This document shows positions 1 to 8,440 of a stretch of 64,000 bases of DNA, piece after piece. The stretch is taken from positions 1 to 64,000 of the forward strand of contig NZ_JQGK01000005.1 of NCBI RefSeq assembly GCF_000743525.1. The letters are read 5' to 3'. The notes under the pieces were generated by a model. It searched no databases. It was not told the origin of the DNA and worked only from the letters and a program-made list of their open reading frames with translations. The translations under genes and the position numbers were made by a program. The DNA is from Sulfurospirillum sp. SCADC (GTDB lineage: Bacteria; Campylobacterota; Campylobacteria; Campylobacterales; Sulfurospirillaceae). The stretch's first letter is position 1; every line of letters begins with the position of its first letter.

Positions 1-205
1 GTTTTTCAGGGTCGACTATATAGTTTTTATGTAACTCTTCATTGGCTATAAATTCATCAAGTTCAGAGTGAATTAATACTCCTGTCGATGAGAAGGATTT
101 TAACGTAACTGTTTTGTATGTAAAATAGAGATTATCATGGATATCCCCTTTTTTGCGAGCAAGAGGTAGTCCAATCCTGATATATGCAAGGTTCTCCAGT
201 TTCAT
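1..205 (-). CDS. Partial restriction endonuclease subunit S-like protein (HsdS family)
   Basis: This is the N-terminal 68 residues of a protein that runs off the left edge. It starts MKLENLAYIRIGLPLARKK, and the early 'I-x-x-G-L-x-x-x-R-K' pattern followed by 'YKTVTLKSF' resembles the start of target-recognition domains in type I restriction S subunits and their small orphan relatives. Such proteins choose the DNA sequence methylated or cut by HsdM/HsdR. A GGAGA ribosome site precedes the ATG, and a strong promoter lies just upstream. The assignment is by recalled similarity, and the partner genes would be outside the window. Confidence 0.55.
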   Translation of the reverse strand, partial: MKLENLAYIRIGLPLARKKGDIHDNLYFTYKTVTLKSFSSTGVLIHSELDEFIANEELHKNYIVDPEK

Positions 206-233
206 CGATTCTCCAAAAAAGTTTTACAACAAA

Positions 234-262
234 ATAATACATTATAAAGTAAAATTTGTCAA
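234..262 (-). promoter_or_regulatory. Sigma-70 promoter for the HsdS-like gene
   Basis: On the minus strand there is a perfect TTGACA (257-262), a 17-base spacer and TATTAT (234-239), about 30 bases before the ATG at 205. Perfect -35 boxes are uncommon in Campylobacterota, which fits an acquired gene. Confidence 0.6.
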
Positions 263-291
263 AATAAATGTTTTATTTTTATGATAATACA

Positions 292-320
292 TTGACATAT
301 TAATTTTTTATCTGTAAAAT
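292..320 (+). promoter_or_regulatory. Divergent sigma-70-like promoter
   Basis: TTGACA (292-297), a 17-base spacer and TAAAAT (315-320) face right, back to back with the promoter at 234-262. No intact gene follows; the first ATG opens only a nine-codon frame. The promoter may once have served a gene that is now destroyed. Confidence 0.45.
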
Positions 321-753
321 TCTAAACAGGATGAACTTGATACAGAAAAATCTTCAATAATTGAGGCAATTGAAGATTAACATTGAGAAGCCTTAGACTG
401 GAAAAGGCAACATAAAGAGATATCGAGTCAAAACTTAAAACCATCCAATGTTCTTTAAGTTATTGGCAAGTATTGATAACGTTATCAAACTGAATCAAAA
501 TTGTATTGATTTAGAAACACATAAGCAACTAGAGATCTTGCAAATCTCTAACTATGCTTTACCGTAAAGTTTTCAAAGTACAACAACCTATTTTAAGCGT
601 TCGTATGTGCCTTTGATGCTTTGTACGTTTTGCAACTAAATCCTATAAGACGTACGATAAAGAAAAGACTACAAGAGAGTTTGTAGCACATTTCTACTGA
701 AGTGTACGAACTGTACTTCGATTTAGTACAGCAATATCAAAAAAAGATTTATT
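321..753. other. Gene-free stretch with eroded coding remnants
   Basis: No intact reading frame is seen. A short open stretch around 330-380 lacks a start codon and ends in TAA, and others are broken by several stops in all frames. The sequence is AT-rich and looks like decayed accessory DNA between the HsdS-like gene and the ORF at 754. Confidence 0.5.
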
Positions 754-1020
754 GTGAGTCTTTTGCGTGATCAAGCCATTAAGCTCGTTGGAGAATTATA
801 CCAATTCTTTGACAAACCTAAAATATCTGTTATTTCAACTAAAAAGTTACTTACAGAAAGTGAACTTGCTTTGTATTTCAGACGTGGTAAAACCTGGACG
901 TCAGGACTCAGAACAAAAGGAGTGCTTATGGAAAAAAAACACTATCATTACATTGATGGCTTGATTATGTACGATCGTGAAGAAATAGAAAAAGCAATTA
1001 TTTCGAATTCTTTACGATAA
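754..1020 (+). CDS. Small excisionase-like or helix-turn-helix hypothetical protein
   Basis: An 88-residue frame opens with GTG and has no convincing ribosome site. The middle part, 'LLTESELALYFRRGKTW', followed by a basic stretch and an ending like 'YDREEIEKAI', resembles the layout of excisionase/MerR-type DNA-binding proteins found on plasmids and integrative elements, where a winged helix is followed by 'x-Y-x-R-x-x-I-x-x-x-I'. It sits in decayed island DNA upstream of the tRNA cluster. It may be the intact end of a longer lost gene. The function is a guess from shape only. Confidence 0.35.
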   Translation: MSLLRDQAIKLVGELYQFFDKPKISVISTKKLLTESELALYFRRGKTWTSGLRTKGVLMEKKHYHYIDGLIMYDREEIEKAIISNSLR

Positions 1021-1468
1021 TTATTTCAAATTCATCCGAATGCCTCATCTGAAGTAACTCTTCTTTTTACTTATAATTCCGGAGTAAGTAGGGAAGGGAG
1101 ACTGCATGAAGGGCTGAGAAGCAACCAAAAAATTTGGGCATACTTCTCCGCTCTTGATGTTATAAATTTTCAGATTTTAGTCCAAAATGCTATAATTCCA
1201 TCGTTTCGATCGGTCGGTCGTTTCGCCTCTTCGCCTTTTCACGCTCATGCGAGAGCACATTATCAACTGTCGGTTGTGCTGTACAGTTTGTTCCTTGTCC
1301 AATATGTGAGAGTTTTGGATTTAGGTCAATGTGAGAAGGTGATGAGTGCATAGTATCATCCACAGCGCCACTATCTGCGTGTAGTCGATTCCTCTTTTTG
1401 TTTCCATGTGAGAACCAGCCGCAACTGTATCAATTTCTACTCTTTATTCAATATAGGAGGTACTCATT

Positions 1469-1525
1469 ATGTTTTTAACTATGATATTGCACATAAATGA
1501 TATATCTACTTCACCAGACGCTTGA
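1469..1525 (+). CDS. Possible 18-residue peptide with a very strong ribosome site
   Basis: ATG at 1469 opens an 18-codon frame (MFLTMILHINDISTSPDA) ending in TGA. An exact AGGAGG lies eight bases upstream, stronger than most ribosome sites here. The hairpin-forming repeat starts about 50 bases downstream. It could be a leader peptide, a small peptide gene or the surviving start of a destroyed gene. No function can be inferred. Confidence 0.25.
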   Translation: MFLTMILHINDISTSPDA

Positions 1526-1574
1526 TAATACGCCTATCAATTTTTAACAGTAAAATTCGATTGAGTGTGGAACA

Positions 1575-1671
1575 GGTACCAAGTGCCCCAGTTGAATTAC
1601 TCAACGGGAAGCCAGAAATGACTTCCTTCACTTGGGTGTGAAAAAACACTTGGTACCCCGTTGAATAATTT
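1575..1671. repeat. Composite inverted and direct repeat
   Basis: GGTACCAAGTG (1575-1585) is the exact reverse complement of CACTTGGTACC (1647-1657), giving an 11-base-pair stem around a 61-base loop. Near-direct copies of G-T-x-CCCC-GTTGAAT occur at about 1583 and 1653, and a smaller GTTGA/TCAAC hairpin sits at about 1591-1605. The mix of nested repeats resembles the ends of a mobile element or a structured RNA. It was not matched to a known family. Confidence 0.5.
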
Positions 1672-1941
1672 AAACAGAGGTAATCATAGTTTAAAAAGAT
1701 AGGAATGTTAATAAAGGGTTTTTCAGCTTGCAATACACTTCATGTGTGATGAAAAAATATCATTTTGTTTCATTCGATTTCAAATGTATTGTCAAAACGC
1801 TAATAGACTGAAGTTAAAAAATTAGTAATAAAAATTTATTAGAGGATAAGATTTATACTTGTAGTAAAAAAGTAGTAAAAAGGTGCTTGAAGTGATTTCT
1901 TAAAAAGAGAGAAAAAGTTTTTGAAAGTCCTAAAATAGGGA

Positions 1942-2026
1942 TGGTGCGGATAAAGAGACTCGAACTCCCATGCCTCTCGGCACCAGATCCTAAGTCTGGC
2001 GTGTCTACCAATTTCACCATATCCGC
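1942..2026 (-). tRNA. tRNA-Leu (anticodon TAG)
   Basis: The cloverleaf folds with acceptor GCGGATA/TATCCGC, anticodon loop CTTAGGA, a long variable arm typical of class II tRNAs, a TTCGAGT T-loop and an encoded CCA. It is the last gene of the five-tRNA operon. Its 3' end borders the decayed region 1-1941, so it is the likely attachment site of an old integrative element. Confidence 0.95.
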
Positions 2027-2073
2027 ACACAACAGTAGTAAATTTTGCGAAGCTGAAGCTCCGTCTTAAAAGG

Positions 2074-2150
<77 letters not shown>

Positions 2151-2166
2151 ATCTTCTCGGTTTAGG

Positions 2167-2243
2167 TGGTGCGCTCGAAAGGAGTCGAACCTACAACCTA
2201 CGGATCCGAAGTCCGTTGCTCTATCCAATTGAGCTACGAGCGC
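2167..2243 (-). tRNA. tRNA-Arg (anticodon TCG)
   Basis: The 77-base cloverleaf has acceptor GCGCTCG, anticodon stem ACGGA/TCCGT with loop CTTCGGA, and encoded CCA. It is third in the operon, 16 bases from the next tRNA-Arg gene. Confidence 0.95.
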
Positions 2244-2261
2244 ATAAACCGCTCTAAACAA

Positions 2262-2338
2262 TGGGGTGAGTGATGGGGATCGAACCCACGACCCTCAGAA
2301 CCACAACCTGATGCTCTAACCGACTGAGCTACACCCAC
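2262..2338 (-). tRNA. tRNA-His (anticodon GTG)
   Basis: The cloverleaf has anticodon stem TCAGG/TCTGA with loop TTGTGGT and encoded CCA. The base before the acceptor stem is G (position 2339), the G-1 residue that pairs with C73 and marks histidine tRNAs. Confidence 0.95.
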
Positions 2339-2356
2339 CATCATTTTAATATGACA

Positions 2357-2434
2357 TGGTCGGGGCGAAAGGATTCGAACCTTCGACCCCCTGGTCCCAA
2401 ACCAGGTGCGCTGACCAGACTGCGCTACGCCCCG
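2357..2434 (-). tRNA. tRNA-Pro (anticodon TGG)
   Basis: The 78-base cloverleaf has acceptor CGGGGCG, anticodon stem CCTGG/CCAGG with loop TTTGGGA, and encoded CCA. It is the first gene of the tRNA operon, about 33 bases after the predicted transcription start. Confidence 0.95.
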
Positions 2435-2473
2435 ACATTTAAAAAAACCTAAGATGGTCTTTTTAAGGCTGAA

Positions 2474-2502
2474 ATTCTAGCCAAAATCCAGCCTTTTGTC
2501 AA
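2474..2502 (-). promoter_or_regulatory. Promoter of the tRNA operon
   Basis: On the minus strand TTGACA (2497-2502), a 17-base spacer and TAGAAT (2474-2479) lie just upstream of tRNA-Pro. A near-consensus -35 suits a strong stable-RNA promoter. Confidence 0.7.
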
Positions 2503-2512
2503 GGAAAAGTTT

Positions 2513-3304
2513 TTAGCCTTTGTGAGAAAACTCGATCAGCCCCTCCGTCGGTGAGCTCGCCGTTGCAAAAGGCTTCTTCGCGATGCGTCCAGCGAGGAAG
2601 CTTGCACGCCCTGCCAATACAGCGTATTTCATCGCTTCTGCCATCAAAATAGGGTTTTTTGCCTGTGCAATCGCTGTATTTGTCAGAACACCATCGGCAC
2701 CTATTTCCATCGCAATTGCCGCGTCACTCGCACATCCGATGCCTGCATCGACGATCACAGGAATGTTAACGGCTTCTTTGATGAACAGAACATTGTAACG
2801 GTTTTGAATGCCTAGCCCACTGCCAATAGGGGATGCCAAAGGCATAACAGCGGCACTTCCTGCGTTTTCCAAGCGTTTTGCCATGATCGGATCGTCATTG
2901 GTGTAGGTCATGATGGTAAAGCCATCTCGTGCTAACACTTCGCATGCTTTAAGCGTTTCCATAACATCGGGGTAAAGCGTTTTAGCCGTATCTCCGATAA
3001 CTTCGAGTTTGATCAGATCAAGCCCTGTTGCTTCTCGAACCATGCGAAAAAGAGTAATAGCATCTTCTGCGGTGGTACATCCAGCAGAGTTTGGAAGCAG
3101 TTTGATGTCTGTGCCCTTGAAATAATCCATAAGGTTTTCTTCATTAGGATTGGTAATGTTAACACGACGCACAGCGACTGTGATGAGTTTTGAGCCACTT
3201 GCGAGCGTTGCGTCTTTGGTCGTTTGAAAATCGGGGTATTTACCGCTTCCGACGATCAAACGGCTTGCAAATTCGATATTGCCTACTTTAAGAATGTCGT
3301 TCAT
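2513..3304 (-). CDS. thiG: Thiazole synthase ThiG
   Basis: ThiG forms the thiazole ring of thiamine from 1-deoxyxylulose 5-phosphate, dehydroglycine and ThiS thiocarboxylate in the cytoplasm. The 263-residue protein is of normal length. The Schiff-base lysine lies at about residue 99 in '[11 protein letters not shown]', followed by 'MTYTNDDP' and the phosphate-binding 'DAGIG' and '[12 protein letters not shown]'. I chose the ATG at 3304 because AGGA precedes it and the family starts here; a longer upstream frame exists. The start overlaps the end of purN by 17 bases, so the two are probably co-transcribed. No other thi gene is present in the window. Confidence 0.93.
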   Translation of the reverse strand: MNDILKVGNIEFASRLIVGSGKYPDFQTTKDATLASGSKLITVAVRRVNITNPNEENLMDYFKGTDIKLLPNSAGCTTAEDAITLFRMVREATGLDLIKLEVIGDTAKTLYPDVMETLKACEVLARDGFTIMTYTNDDPIMAKRLENAGSAAVMPLASPIGSGLGIQNRYNVLFIKEAVNIPVIVDAGIGCASDAAIAMEIGADGVLTNTAIAQAKNPILMAEAMKYAVLAGRASFLAGRIAKKPFATASSPTEGLIEFSHKG

Positions 3305-3884
3305 TTGAGTTCCTATTGAGTAAATTTTTAACGGTTTCGGGAAGGAGTTCATGCTCCAGTGCGTGGATTTTAGCTTCAAAATCTTCAAAACTCATGCCCT
3401 CGTGTTTCTCAAAACAGCGTTGTGCGATGATTTCACCGCCATCGAGCTCTTCGCTGACGTAGTGAACACTGATGCCAGCAACTTTCATCGGCGAATCAAA
3501 GCTCTCTTTTATAGCATTGCCTCCCTTAAAAAGCGGAAGGAGCGAGGGGTGTAAATTGATTGCTTTAATCTGTTGTGTAAAATAAGGAGTGAGAAAACGC
3601 ATAAAGCCAGCCAATACAGTAAGCTCTGCGCCACTTTGGATAATAGCTTTTACAAGGGCTTTATCAAAGGCCTCGCGGCTTGAATAGAGCGTATGATCGA
3701 TGATGAGAGGTTCTATGCCGTAACTGCGTGATTTTTCGATTCCTGCTGCGTTGGGGCGATTGCAGATGGTAGTTGCAACTTCGATTTGACAGTGTTCAAA
3801 TACTTGGTTGTGAAGTGAGGCGAGCAATTTTTCCAAATTACTGCCCTCTCCACTGAATAAAATAGCAATTTTCTTTATAACCAT
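3288..3884 (-). CDS. purN: Phosphoribosylglycinamide formyltransferase PurN
   Basis: PurN transfers the formyl group of 10-formyltetrahydrofolate to GAR, the third step of purine synthesis. The 198-residue sequence begins with '[16 protein letters not shown]', which binds phosphate, and keeps the catalytic trio Asn110 and His112 in 'NLHPSLLP' and Asp148 in 'LDGGEI', matching Asn106/His108/Asp144 of the E. coli enzyme. It overlaps nnr upstream by 10 bases and thiG downstream by 17, forming an apparent operon. Confidence 0.93.
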   Translation of the reverse strand: MVIKKIAILFSGEGSNLEKLLASLHNQVFEHCQIEVATTICNRPNAAGIEKSRSYGIEPLIIDHTLYSSREAFDKALVKAIIQSGAELTVLAGFMRFLTPYFTQQIKAINLHPSLLPLFKGGNAIKESFDSPMKVAGISVHYVSEELDGGEIIAQRCFEKHEGMSFEDFEAKIHALEHELLPETVKNLLNRNSNERHS

Positions 3885-5272
3885 TTAAGACCTTTACAAA
3901 TATCCATTGGGGTGAGCGCAAAATTGTTACATGTAAACGTGCGTGAGACGAGGGCATGTGCTAAAGAGGCACTGATCGCCGCGTCTTTTGGGGTGTAGCC
4001 TTGGGCGAGGAGGGCTCCTATCATACCCGCTAAAACATCGCCACTGCCCCCTTTGGCAAGAGACGGCGTGCCATACGTGTTGATGAAAAGCTCTCCCTTG
4101 TGCGCGATGATGGTGTTCGCACCTTTGAGCACGAGTACGACATGAGGAAAAGCGAGACTAAAGCGTTTGGCGTGTTTAAAGCGGTTTTGCTGAATCATCT
4201 CCACGCTGATTTTCTCTTTACATGTAAGCTCTAAAATCGCGCTAAATTCTTTGGGATGGGGTGTTAAAACGACGGGTTTTTGGGATGCGATGATCTCCGT
4301 GATAAGCGGATGACGGGATAATGACGCATCAATCACCAGTGGCAGTGTGTTGGAGAGCAAAAGTGTTTTCAATGCTGTTTCATCAAAAGGCATTTCGAGT
4401 CCCATCCCTGCGACGATGACATTGGCATTTTTAGGCAGTTTTTCGCTGCTCATGAGATAAATGGGCAATTTTTTTGGCTTTTCTCCTAGGAGTGTTACCA
4501 GACCTGCGCCAAAATGAAATGCGCCCATGCCAGCAAGTCGCGCTGCACCCTCTTTGGAGCCTTGCACAATCGCGACGTGTCCAAACGTGCCCTTATTTGT
4601 GTTTTTCTTGATGCGAATCGGCAGTTTGAGATCGCTTTTGCGAAGCAAAAAGTTGGTGCTAGGTGTTTCGTACTGATTTCGTGCGATGCCCAGATTGGCA
4701 ACTTTGATAGTGCCTATGGCATCTTTAACCGTGTCATTGAGAAGTGCGAGCTTCAAAGCGCCCATCGTCACCGTTTCATTCGCTTGGAAAATGACTGAAT
4801 TCAGCGTTAAATCACTGAGAATTCCACTGGGAATGTCGCAGGCGATTTTATAGCCTTGCTTTGCATTGAGCGTTTCGAGTAGTTTACATGTAAAGCTATC
4901 TAAGGCGCGGTTGAGTCCTGCGCCAAAGAGAGCATCGACGTAAATATCGGCATCGATAAGCTCATTGACCATGGGAACACCCACTTTTTGGGCGCGTTCG
5001 AGTTGTAATTTTGCAAGTTCTGATTTGAGCTCAAAAGGAAGATAGACACTTACATTATACGCGCCATGAAGTAACCGTGCGGCGACAATGCCATCCGCTC
5101 CGTTGTTTCCCATGCCACAGACAAAGAGCGCACTCTTTTTACATGTAAGCTTTTTTTTCACGGCGCGAGCAAGTGCAAATCCTGCATGTTCCATTAAAAT
5201 TTCTGGGGTTAAGCCAAAGGTTGTGTAACAACGCTCATCGAGTGTTTGGGTCTCTTCATAGACGTACTGCAT
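3875..5272 (-). CDS. nnr: Bifunctional NAD(P)H-hydrate repair enzyme (epimerase plus ADP/ATP-dependent dehydratase)
   Basis: This 465-residue fusion repairs damaged NAD(P)H hydrates. Residues 1-205 form the YjeF-type epimerase with 'GMGNNGADGIVAARLL'. Residues 215-465 form the ribokinase-like dehydratase with 'GSKEGAARLAG', 'VLTPHPKEF' and the nucleotide-binding 'LAKGGSGDVLAGMIGALLAQG'. It lies between comM and purN with a 9-base gap and a 10-base overlap. The gene holds four copies of TTACATGTAA (3927, 4218, 4884, 5139), each read as Thr-Cys, the densest cluster in the window. All four fall outside the recognisable catalytic motifs. Confidence 0.92.
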   Translation of the reverse strand: MQYVYEETQTLDERCYTTFGLTPEILMEHAGFALARAVKKKLTCKKSALFVCGMGNNGADGIVAARLLHGAYNVSVYLPFELKSELAKLQLERAQKVGVPMVNELIDADIYVDALFGAGLNRALDSFTCKLLETLNAKQGYKIACDIPSGILSDLTLNSVIFQANETVTMGALKLALLNDTVKDAIGTIKVANLGIARNQYETPSTNFLLRKSDLKLPIRIKKNTNKGTFGHVAIVQGSKEGAARLAGMGAFHFGAGLVTLLGEKPKKLPIYLMSSEKLPKNANVIVAGMGLEMPFDETALKTLLLSNTLPLVIDASLSRHPLITEIIASQKPVVLTPHPKEFSAILELTCKEKISVEMIQQNRFKHAKRFSLAFPHVVLVLKGANTIIAHKGELFINTYGTPSLAKGGSGDVLAGMIGALLAQGYTPKDAAISASLAHALVSRTFTCNNFALTPMDICKGLKWL

Positions 5273-5281
5273 TGGTTTCTC

Positions 5282-6817
5282 CTAACGCTTACGGAAGCTC
5301 AAAGCTTCTAAAAGATGCTCTTGCAAGATCAACTCACTCTGCGCCAAATCGGCGATGGAACGCGCAATACGAAGCACTTTGTGAATGCTGCGCTGGCTTA
5401 GCCCCAAGCGATTTTGTGCCATCTCTAAACTCTCAGCGGCTTTTGCTTCGAGGGTGCAAAAACGCATCGTGCTGTGCTCGTCCAGTTTGCCATTGAGCTC
5501 CTGTTGCCCTCGACTTTTTTGCATGATAAATGCTTTTAATACCTGATCAAACATCTGAGCCGAACTTAGACCATGCTCTTTAGAACTCTCTTCGCTCATC
5601 TGAATGTACAGATCGATTCTGTCCATAATGGGCTCGGAGATGCGGTTTTTATAGCGATTGATCTCGACTTCAGAACAACGACACTCATGTGTTTGGCTAA
5701 AAAGGTTACCGCAGGGGCAAGGATTTTGCGCGGCAGCAAAGAGAAATTTGGTCGCGTAACTTACTTTGGTATTGACCCGAGAGATGAGCACGCGATGATC
5801 TTCTAGAGGCTCTCTGAGGCTCTCCAAAACGGTTTTGGAAAAGTTGGGAAATTCATCAAAAAACAAAATGCCATTGTGCGCGAGCGCGATTTCACCTGCG
5901 CGACTTTGCGAACTGCCACCCCCAAAAATGGACGGACGAGAGGAGGTGTGATGGGGCGATCTAAAAGGGCGCAAGGGGCTTAGCGCCACGTCCTCTTCTT
6001 GGAGCGATTGATAGGCGTTTGACTCTAAAATTTCTTCGATGCTTTGAGGGGGTAAAATGTAGCGAAGGCGTTTGATGCTCATACTTTTGCCACATCCCGG
6101 ACTTCCTTCCATCAACAGGTTGTGCATACCCGCTGCAGCGATCGTCATCGCCCGTTTGGCACGGTGTTGTCCTAAAACATCGCTAAAATCAAGCGGAAAT
6201 TGCGTGCTGTAAAAGTAGCGTTTGTTCTCAATATCCAGGACATTTTCACAAAAATTTTGCTCACGTGGTGCTGCTTCGTTATTGAAGCGTTTTTCTTTAA
6301 AAAAGAGTAGGGCATCATGCAGCGTCTCAACACCAAATGCCTCGATATTGGGGATTTGGTGCACTTTGGCGAGAAGCTCGCTGGGAACCAAAACGCGAAG
6401 GTTAGGTGTGTGCGAAGCTAAGGAAAGGATAATCGGAAACATAGAGTTGGTTTTCTTGATTTTGCCATCCAGTCCTAGTTCGCCAAAGATGAAAAAATCT
6501 TTACATGTAAAGCGCTCTTTTTGGATGGCAATAAGCAACGCCGTGACCAAATCAAAGTGGCTTCCCTCTTTTTTGAGATCGGAAGGGGAGAGATTGATCG
6601 TAATTTTTTGGGAGGGAAACTGAAAATCGATGCTCGAAAGGGCTGATTTTACGCGCTCACGTGACTCTTGGATGGAGACATCCGTCAGTCCCACAATATT
6701 AAATCCTGGAAGGGCTCGCACTAACGTTGACTCAACATCAACCTCATACGCTTTATTGCCAAATAGCGTGGCGCACTTTGCATGTTTGACCTTGGAGAGT
6801 GCAACAGCTTCTTCCAC
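5282..6817 (-). CDS. comM: ComM/YifB family AAA ATPase
   Basis: ComM is a hexameric helicase that extends heteroduplex branches during natural transformation; in many bacteria YifB is annotated as a Mg-chelatase-like ATPase. The 511-residue protein has the N-terminal ChlI-like domain (residues 20-145), Walker A 'GSPGCGKS' near 240, 'SPHHTSSRPSIFGGG', Walker B 'GILFFDEFPNF', a 'NPCPCGN' zinc-like motif and a C-terminal Mg-chelatase region. It carries one TTACATGTAA at 6501. Its presence is compatible with natural competence, which matters for interpreting the repeated palindrome. It ends next to nnr and starts two bases after def ends. Confidence 0.92.
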   Translation of the reverse strand: MEEAVALSKVKHAKCATLFGNKAYEVDVESTLVRALPGFNIVGLTDVSIQESRERVKSALSSIDFQFPSQKITINLSPSDLKKEGSHFDLVTALLIAIQKERFTCKDFFIFGELGLDGKIKKTNSMFPIILSLASHTPNLRVLVPSELLAKVHQIPNIEAFGVETLHDALLFFKEKRFNNEAAPREQNFCENVLDIENKRYFYSTQFPLDFSDVLGQHRAKRAMTIAAAGMHNLLMEGSPGCGKSMSIKRLRYILPPQSIEEILESNAYQSLQEEDVALSPLRPFRSPHHTSSRPSIFGGGSSQSRAGEIALAHNGILFFDEFPNFSKTVLESLREPLEDHRVLISRVNTKVSYATKFLFAAAQNPCPCGNLFSQTHECRCSEVEINRYKNRISEPIMDRIDLYIQMSEESSKEHGLSSAQMFDQVLKAFIMQKSRGQQELNGKLDEHSTMRFCTLEAKAAESLEMAQNRLGLSQRSIHKVLRIARSIADLAQSELILQEHLLEALSFRKR

Positions 6818-6819
6818 GA

Positions 6820-7335
6820 TTATTTACCTGCTTTTTGCTTTTTTTTCCACTCTTTGTCAAATTTTTTACGTTTTAAATAAGAGAGTTTTTCGATAAAAAG
6901 GCGACCTTTAAGGTGATCCATCTCGTGCTGTACGGCAATTGCCATCAGATCGGTAAACTCTTCTTCACAGCGGTTACCATCACGATCACAGTAGGCAACC
7001 TTAATATGCGCGGCACGCTCGATCTCATCGTAATACCCAGGTACGCTTAAACAGCCCTCTTGGTAAATGGTCAAACCGTCTTTTTCAAGAATGACAGGAT
7101 TGATCATTTCATAAAGATTTTCGACGGTTTGGTACCCTTCTTCATCGACAAGATTGATGATGAGAACATTGAGAGGTACACCCACTTGAATTGCCGCAAG
7201 CCCAATACCCTCTTTGGCAACCATTGTTTCGTACATATCGTGTAAAAGCGTGTGCAAATGCACATCAAAATGCGTCACCTCTTTAGAGGTCTCTCTTAAA
7301 AGCTTATTGGGATAAACGAGAATCTCTCTAATCAT
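6820..7335 (-). CDS. def: Peptide deformylase
   Basis: Def removes the formyl group from the initiator methionine of new proteins. The 171-residue enzyme keeps all three metal-site motifs: 'GIGLAAIQVG', 'EGCLSVPG' (the cysteine ligand) and 'QHEMDHLKG' (two histidine ligands and the catalytic glutamate). I chose the ATG at 7335 because it overlaps the stop of the upstream GGDEF gene as ATGA and has GAGGAG before it. In C. jejuni def is also next to clpP, tig and folE. Confidence 0.95.
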   Translation of the reverse strand: MIREILVYPNKLLRETSKEVTHFDVHLHTLLHDMYETMVAKEGIGLAAIQVGVPLNVLIINLVDEEGYQTVENLYEMINPVILEKDGLTIYQEGCLSVPGYYDEIERAAHIKVAYCDRDGNRCEEEFTDLMAIAVQHEMDHLKGRLFIEKLSYLKRKKFDKEWKKKQKAGK

Positions 7336-8423
7336 AGCTCCTCGCTTGGAAGGGAAGGCGTACACACAATATACGGAACATACTTTTTACCTGTGTGTGG
7401 AAGTTCTTCAAGGGTTGCTGCAATGAACTCCTCGGAATTATGTTCGGTATCAAGCGCAACGATGGAAAGTTCGATGTCGGTTTCAACTTCACCGGTTCCC
7501 ACAAAAAAGCTGGTTTGGTACACCAGTTCACTGATACGATCGCACGCTTTTTTAGCGCTCGTAATATCGGTATGTTTGAGAATCATCGCAAAAATACCAT
7601 CCCCAAAATGCGCCACAATATCGCTTCTACGAGATGTTTTTAGAAGCAATTTAGCAATGTTACGCACAACGGTGTCTTTGTCTTTTTTATTGACAATTTT
7701 CTCTAGCGTATCTTCTTTAACGCGCGCCAATACCAAAGAGCTCGAATGCGCATAATTTTTAATGAGTTTGATCTCATCTTGGAGCGATTTAAGCAGGTAT
7801 CTGCGATTGTAAACCCCATACTTCACATCGAAAATAGATTGGTTATCGACCTCTTGTAGAATCGTTGTTGTTTTTTGATAATAATCTTTTAAAAGATCAA
7901 TTTGCTTGGTGGTCAGCGCAAACATTTTATTAAGATCTTCGCTTAGCGTTGAGATGATATTTTGAATCGAAAGTGGGTTAGAGTTGGTCTCTAACTGCGT
8001 TGAGCGTTTTTTAATAATCTCTTGCATGACATTCAGGTTGCGATACACCGTAGAAACCACTTGCATAATGTTTTTGATCTGCGCAAAACCCTCTTTAACT
8101 TCGCGCTCAATACGGGCATGATTTTCATCATTGTTGGTGTTTTCGAGATCTAAAAAATCATTAATGCGTTTTTTGAAAGCAGTTGGTTTGCTCTCTAGAA
8201 GTTTGTCAAAATAGATCTGAAAATTGGTAGGGGTGGGAGGGATATTCTCATCCCCCAACACCTTAAGGACCAACGCGGCAAATTTTTCAAGTTCAACATT
8301 GGAAGCTTGAGGAACAATAGGCTCTTTAGGAATCGGCAGGGGTGGTGCTTGCTCAATCGTATCATCCTTGACATCGATATTATAAACACCCGTTTTCCCT
8401 TTTTCTTTATTAAAACGAACCAT
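7332..8423 (-). CDS. Degenerate GGDEF-domain protein
   Basis: The 363-residue protein has a helical N-terminal region (1-210) and a C-terminal GGDEF-like fold starting at 'FDVKYGVYNRRYLLKSL'. The active-site loop that should read GG(D/E)EF reads 'GDGIF', so cyclic di-GMP synthesis is unlikely. Such degenerate domains often act as c-di-GMP or protein-binding modules. It lies between clpP and def, overlapping def by four bases, and is not part of the canonical C. jejuni cluster as I recall it. Its role is unknown. Confidence 0.75.
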   Translation of the reverse strand: MVRFNKEKGKTGVYNIDVKDDTIEQAPPLPIPKEPIVPQASNVELEKFAALVLKVLGDENIPPTPTNFQIYFDKLLESKPTAFKKRINDFLDLENTNNDENHARIEREVKEGFAQIKNIMQVVSTVYRNLNVMQEIIKKRSTQLETNSNPLSIQNIISTLSEDLNKMFALTTKQIDLLKDYYQKTTTILQEVDNQSIFDVKYGVYNRRYLLKSLQDEIKLIKNYAHSSSLVLARVKEDTLEKIVNKKDKDTVVRNIAKLLLKTSRRSDIVAHFGDGIFAMILKHTDITSAKKACDRISELVYQTSFFVGTGEVETDIELSIVALDTEHNSEEFIAATLEELPHTGKKYVPYIVCTPSLPSEEL

Positions 8424-8440
8424 TGTTTGCCCTCTTTATG

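Larger units (their letters stand above)
1021..1941. other. Region without a confident gene; repeats and possible small RNA
   Basis: This 0.9 kb stretch holds no clear protein gene apart from a possible 18-codon frame. It contains an extended -10 promoter (TGCTATAAT near 1188-1196) facing right into hairpin-rich sequence, including AGCACA near 1252 pairing with TGTGCT near 1274. A set of inverted and direct repeats follows at 1575-1671. It lies between the 3' end of tRNA-Leu and the decayed island genes, so it may be part of an integration scar. Confidence 0.45.

Noticed and set aside
1180-1480. tmRNA, 6S RNA or signal recognition particle RNA
   Set aside because: No conserved tmRNA ends, SRP tetraloop core or 6S bulge structure was found; kept only as an unassigned possible RNA.
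1469-1700. Retron or type I toxin-antitoxin module
   Set aside because: There is no reverse transcriptase, and the 18-residue peptide is not clearly hydrophobic; there is too little support for either name.
1506-1733. A 75-codon frame on the minus strand across the composite repeat
   Set aside because: It has no ribosome site, and its internal similarity simply mirrors the DNA repeats.
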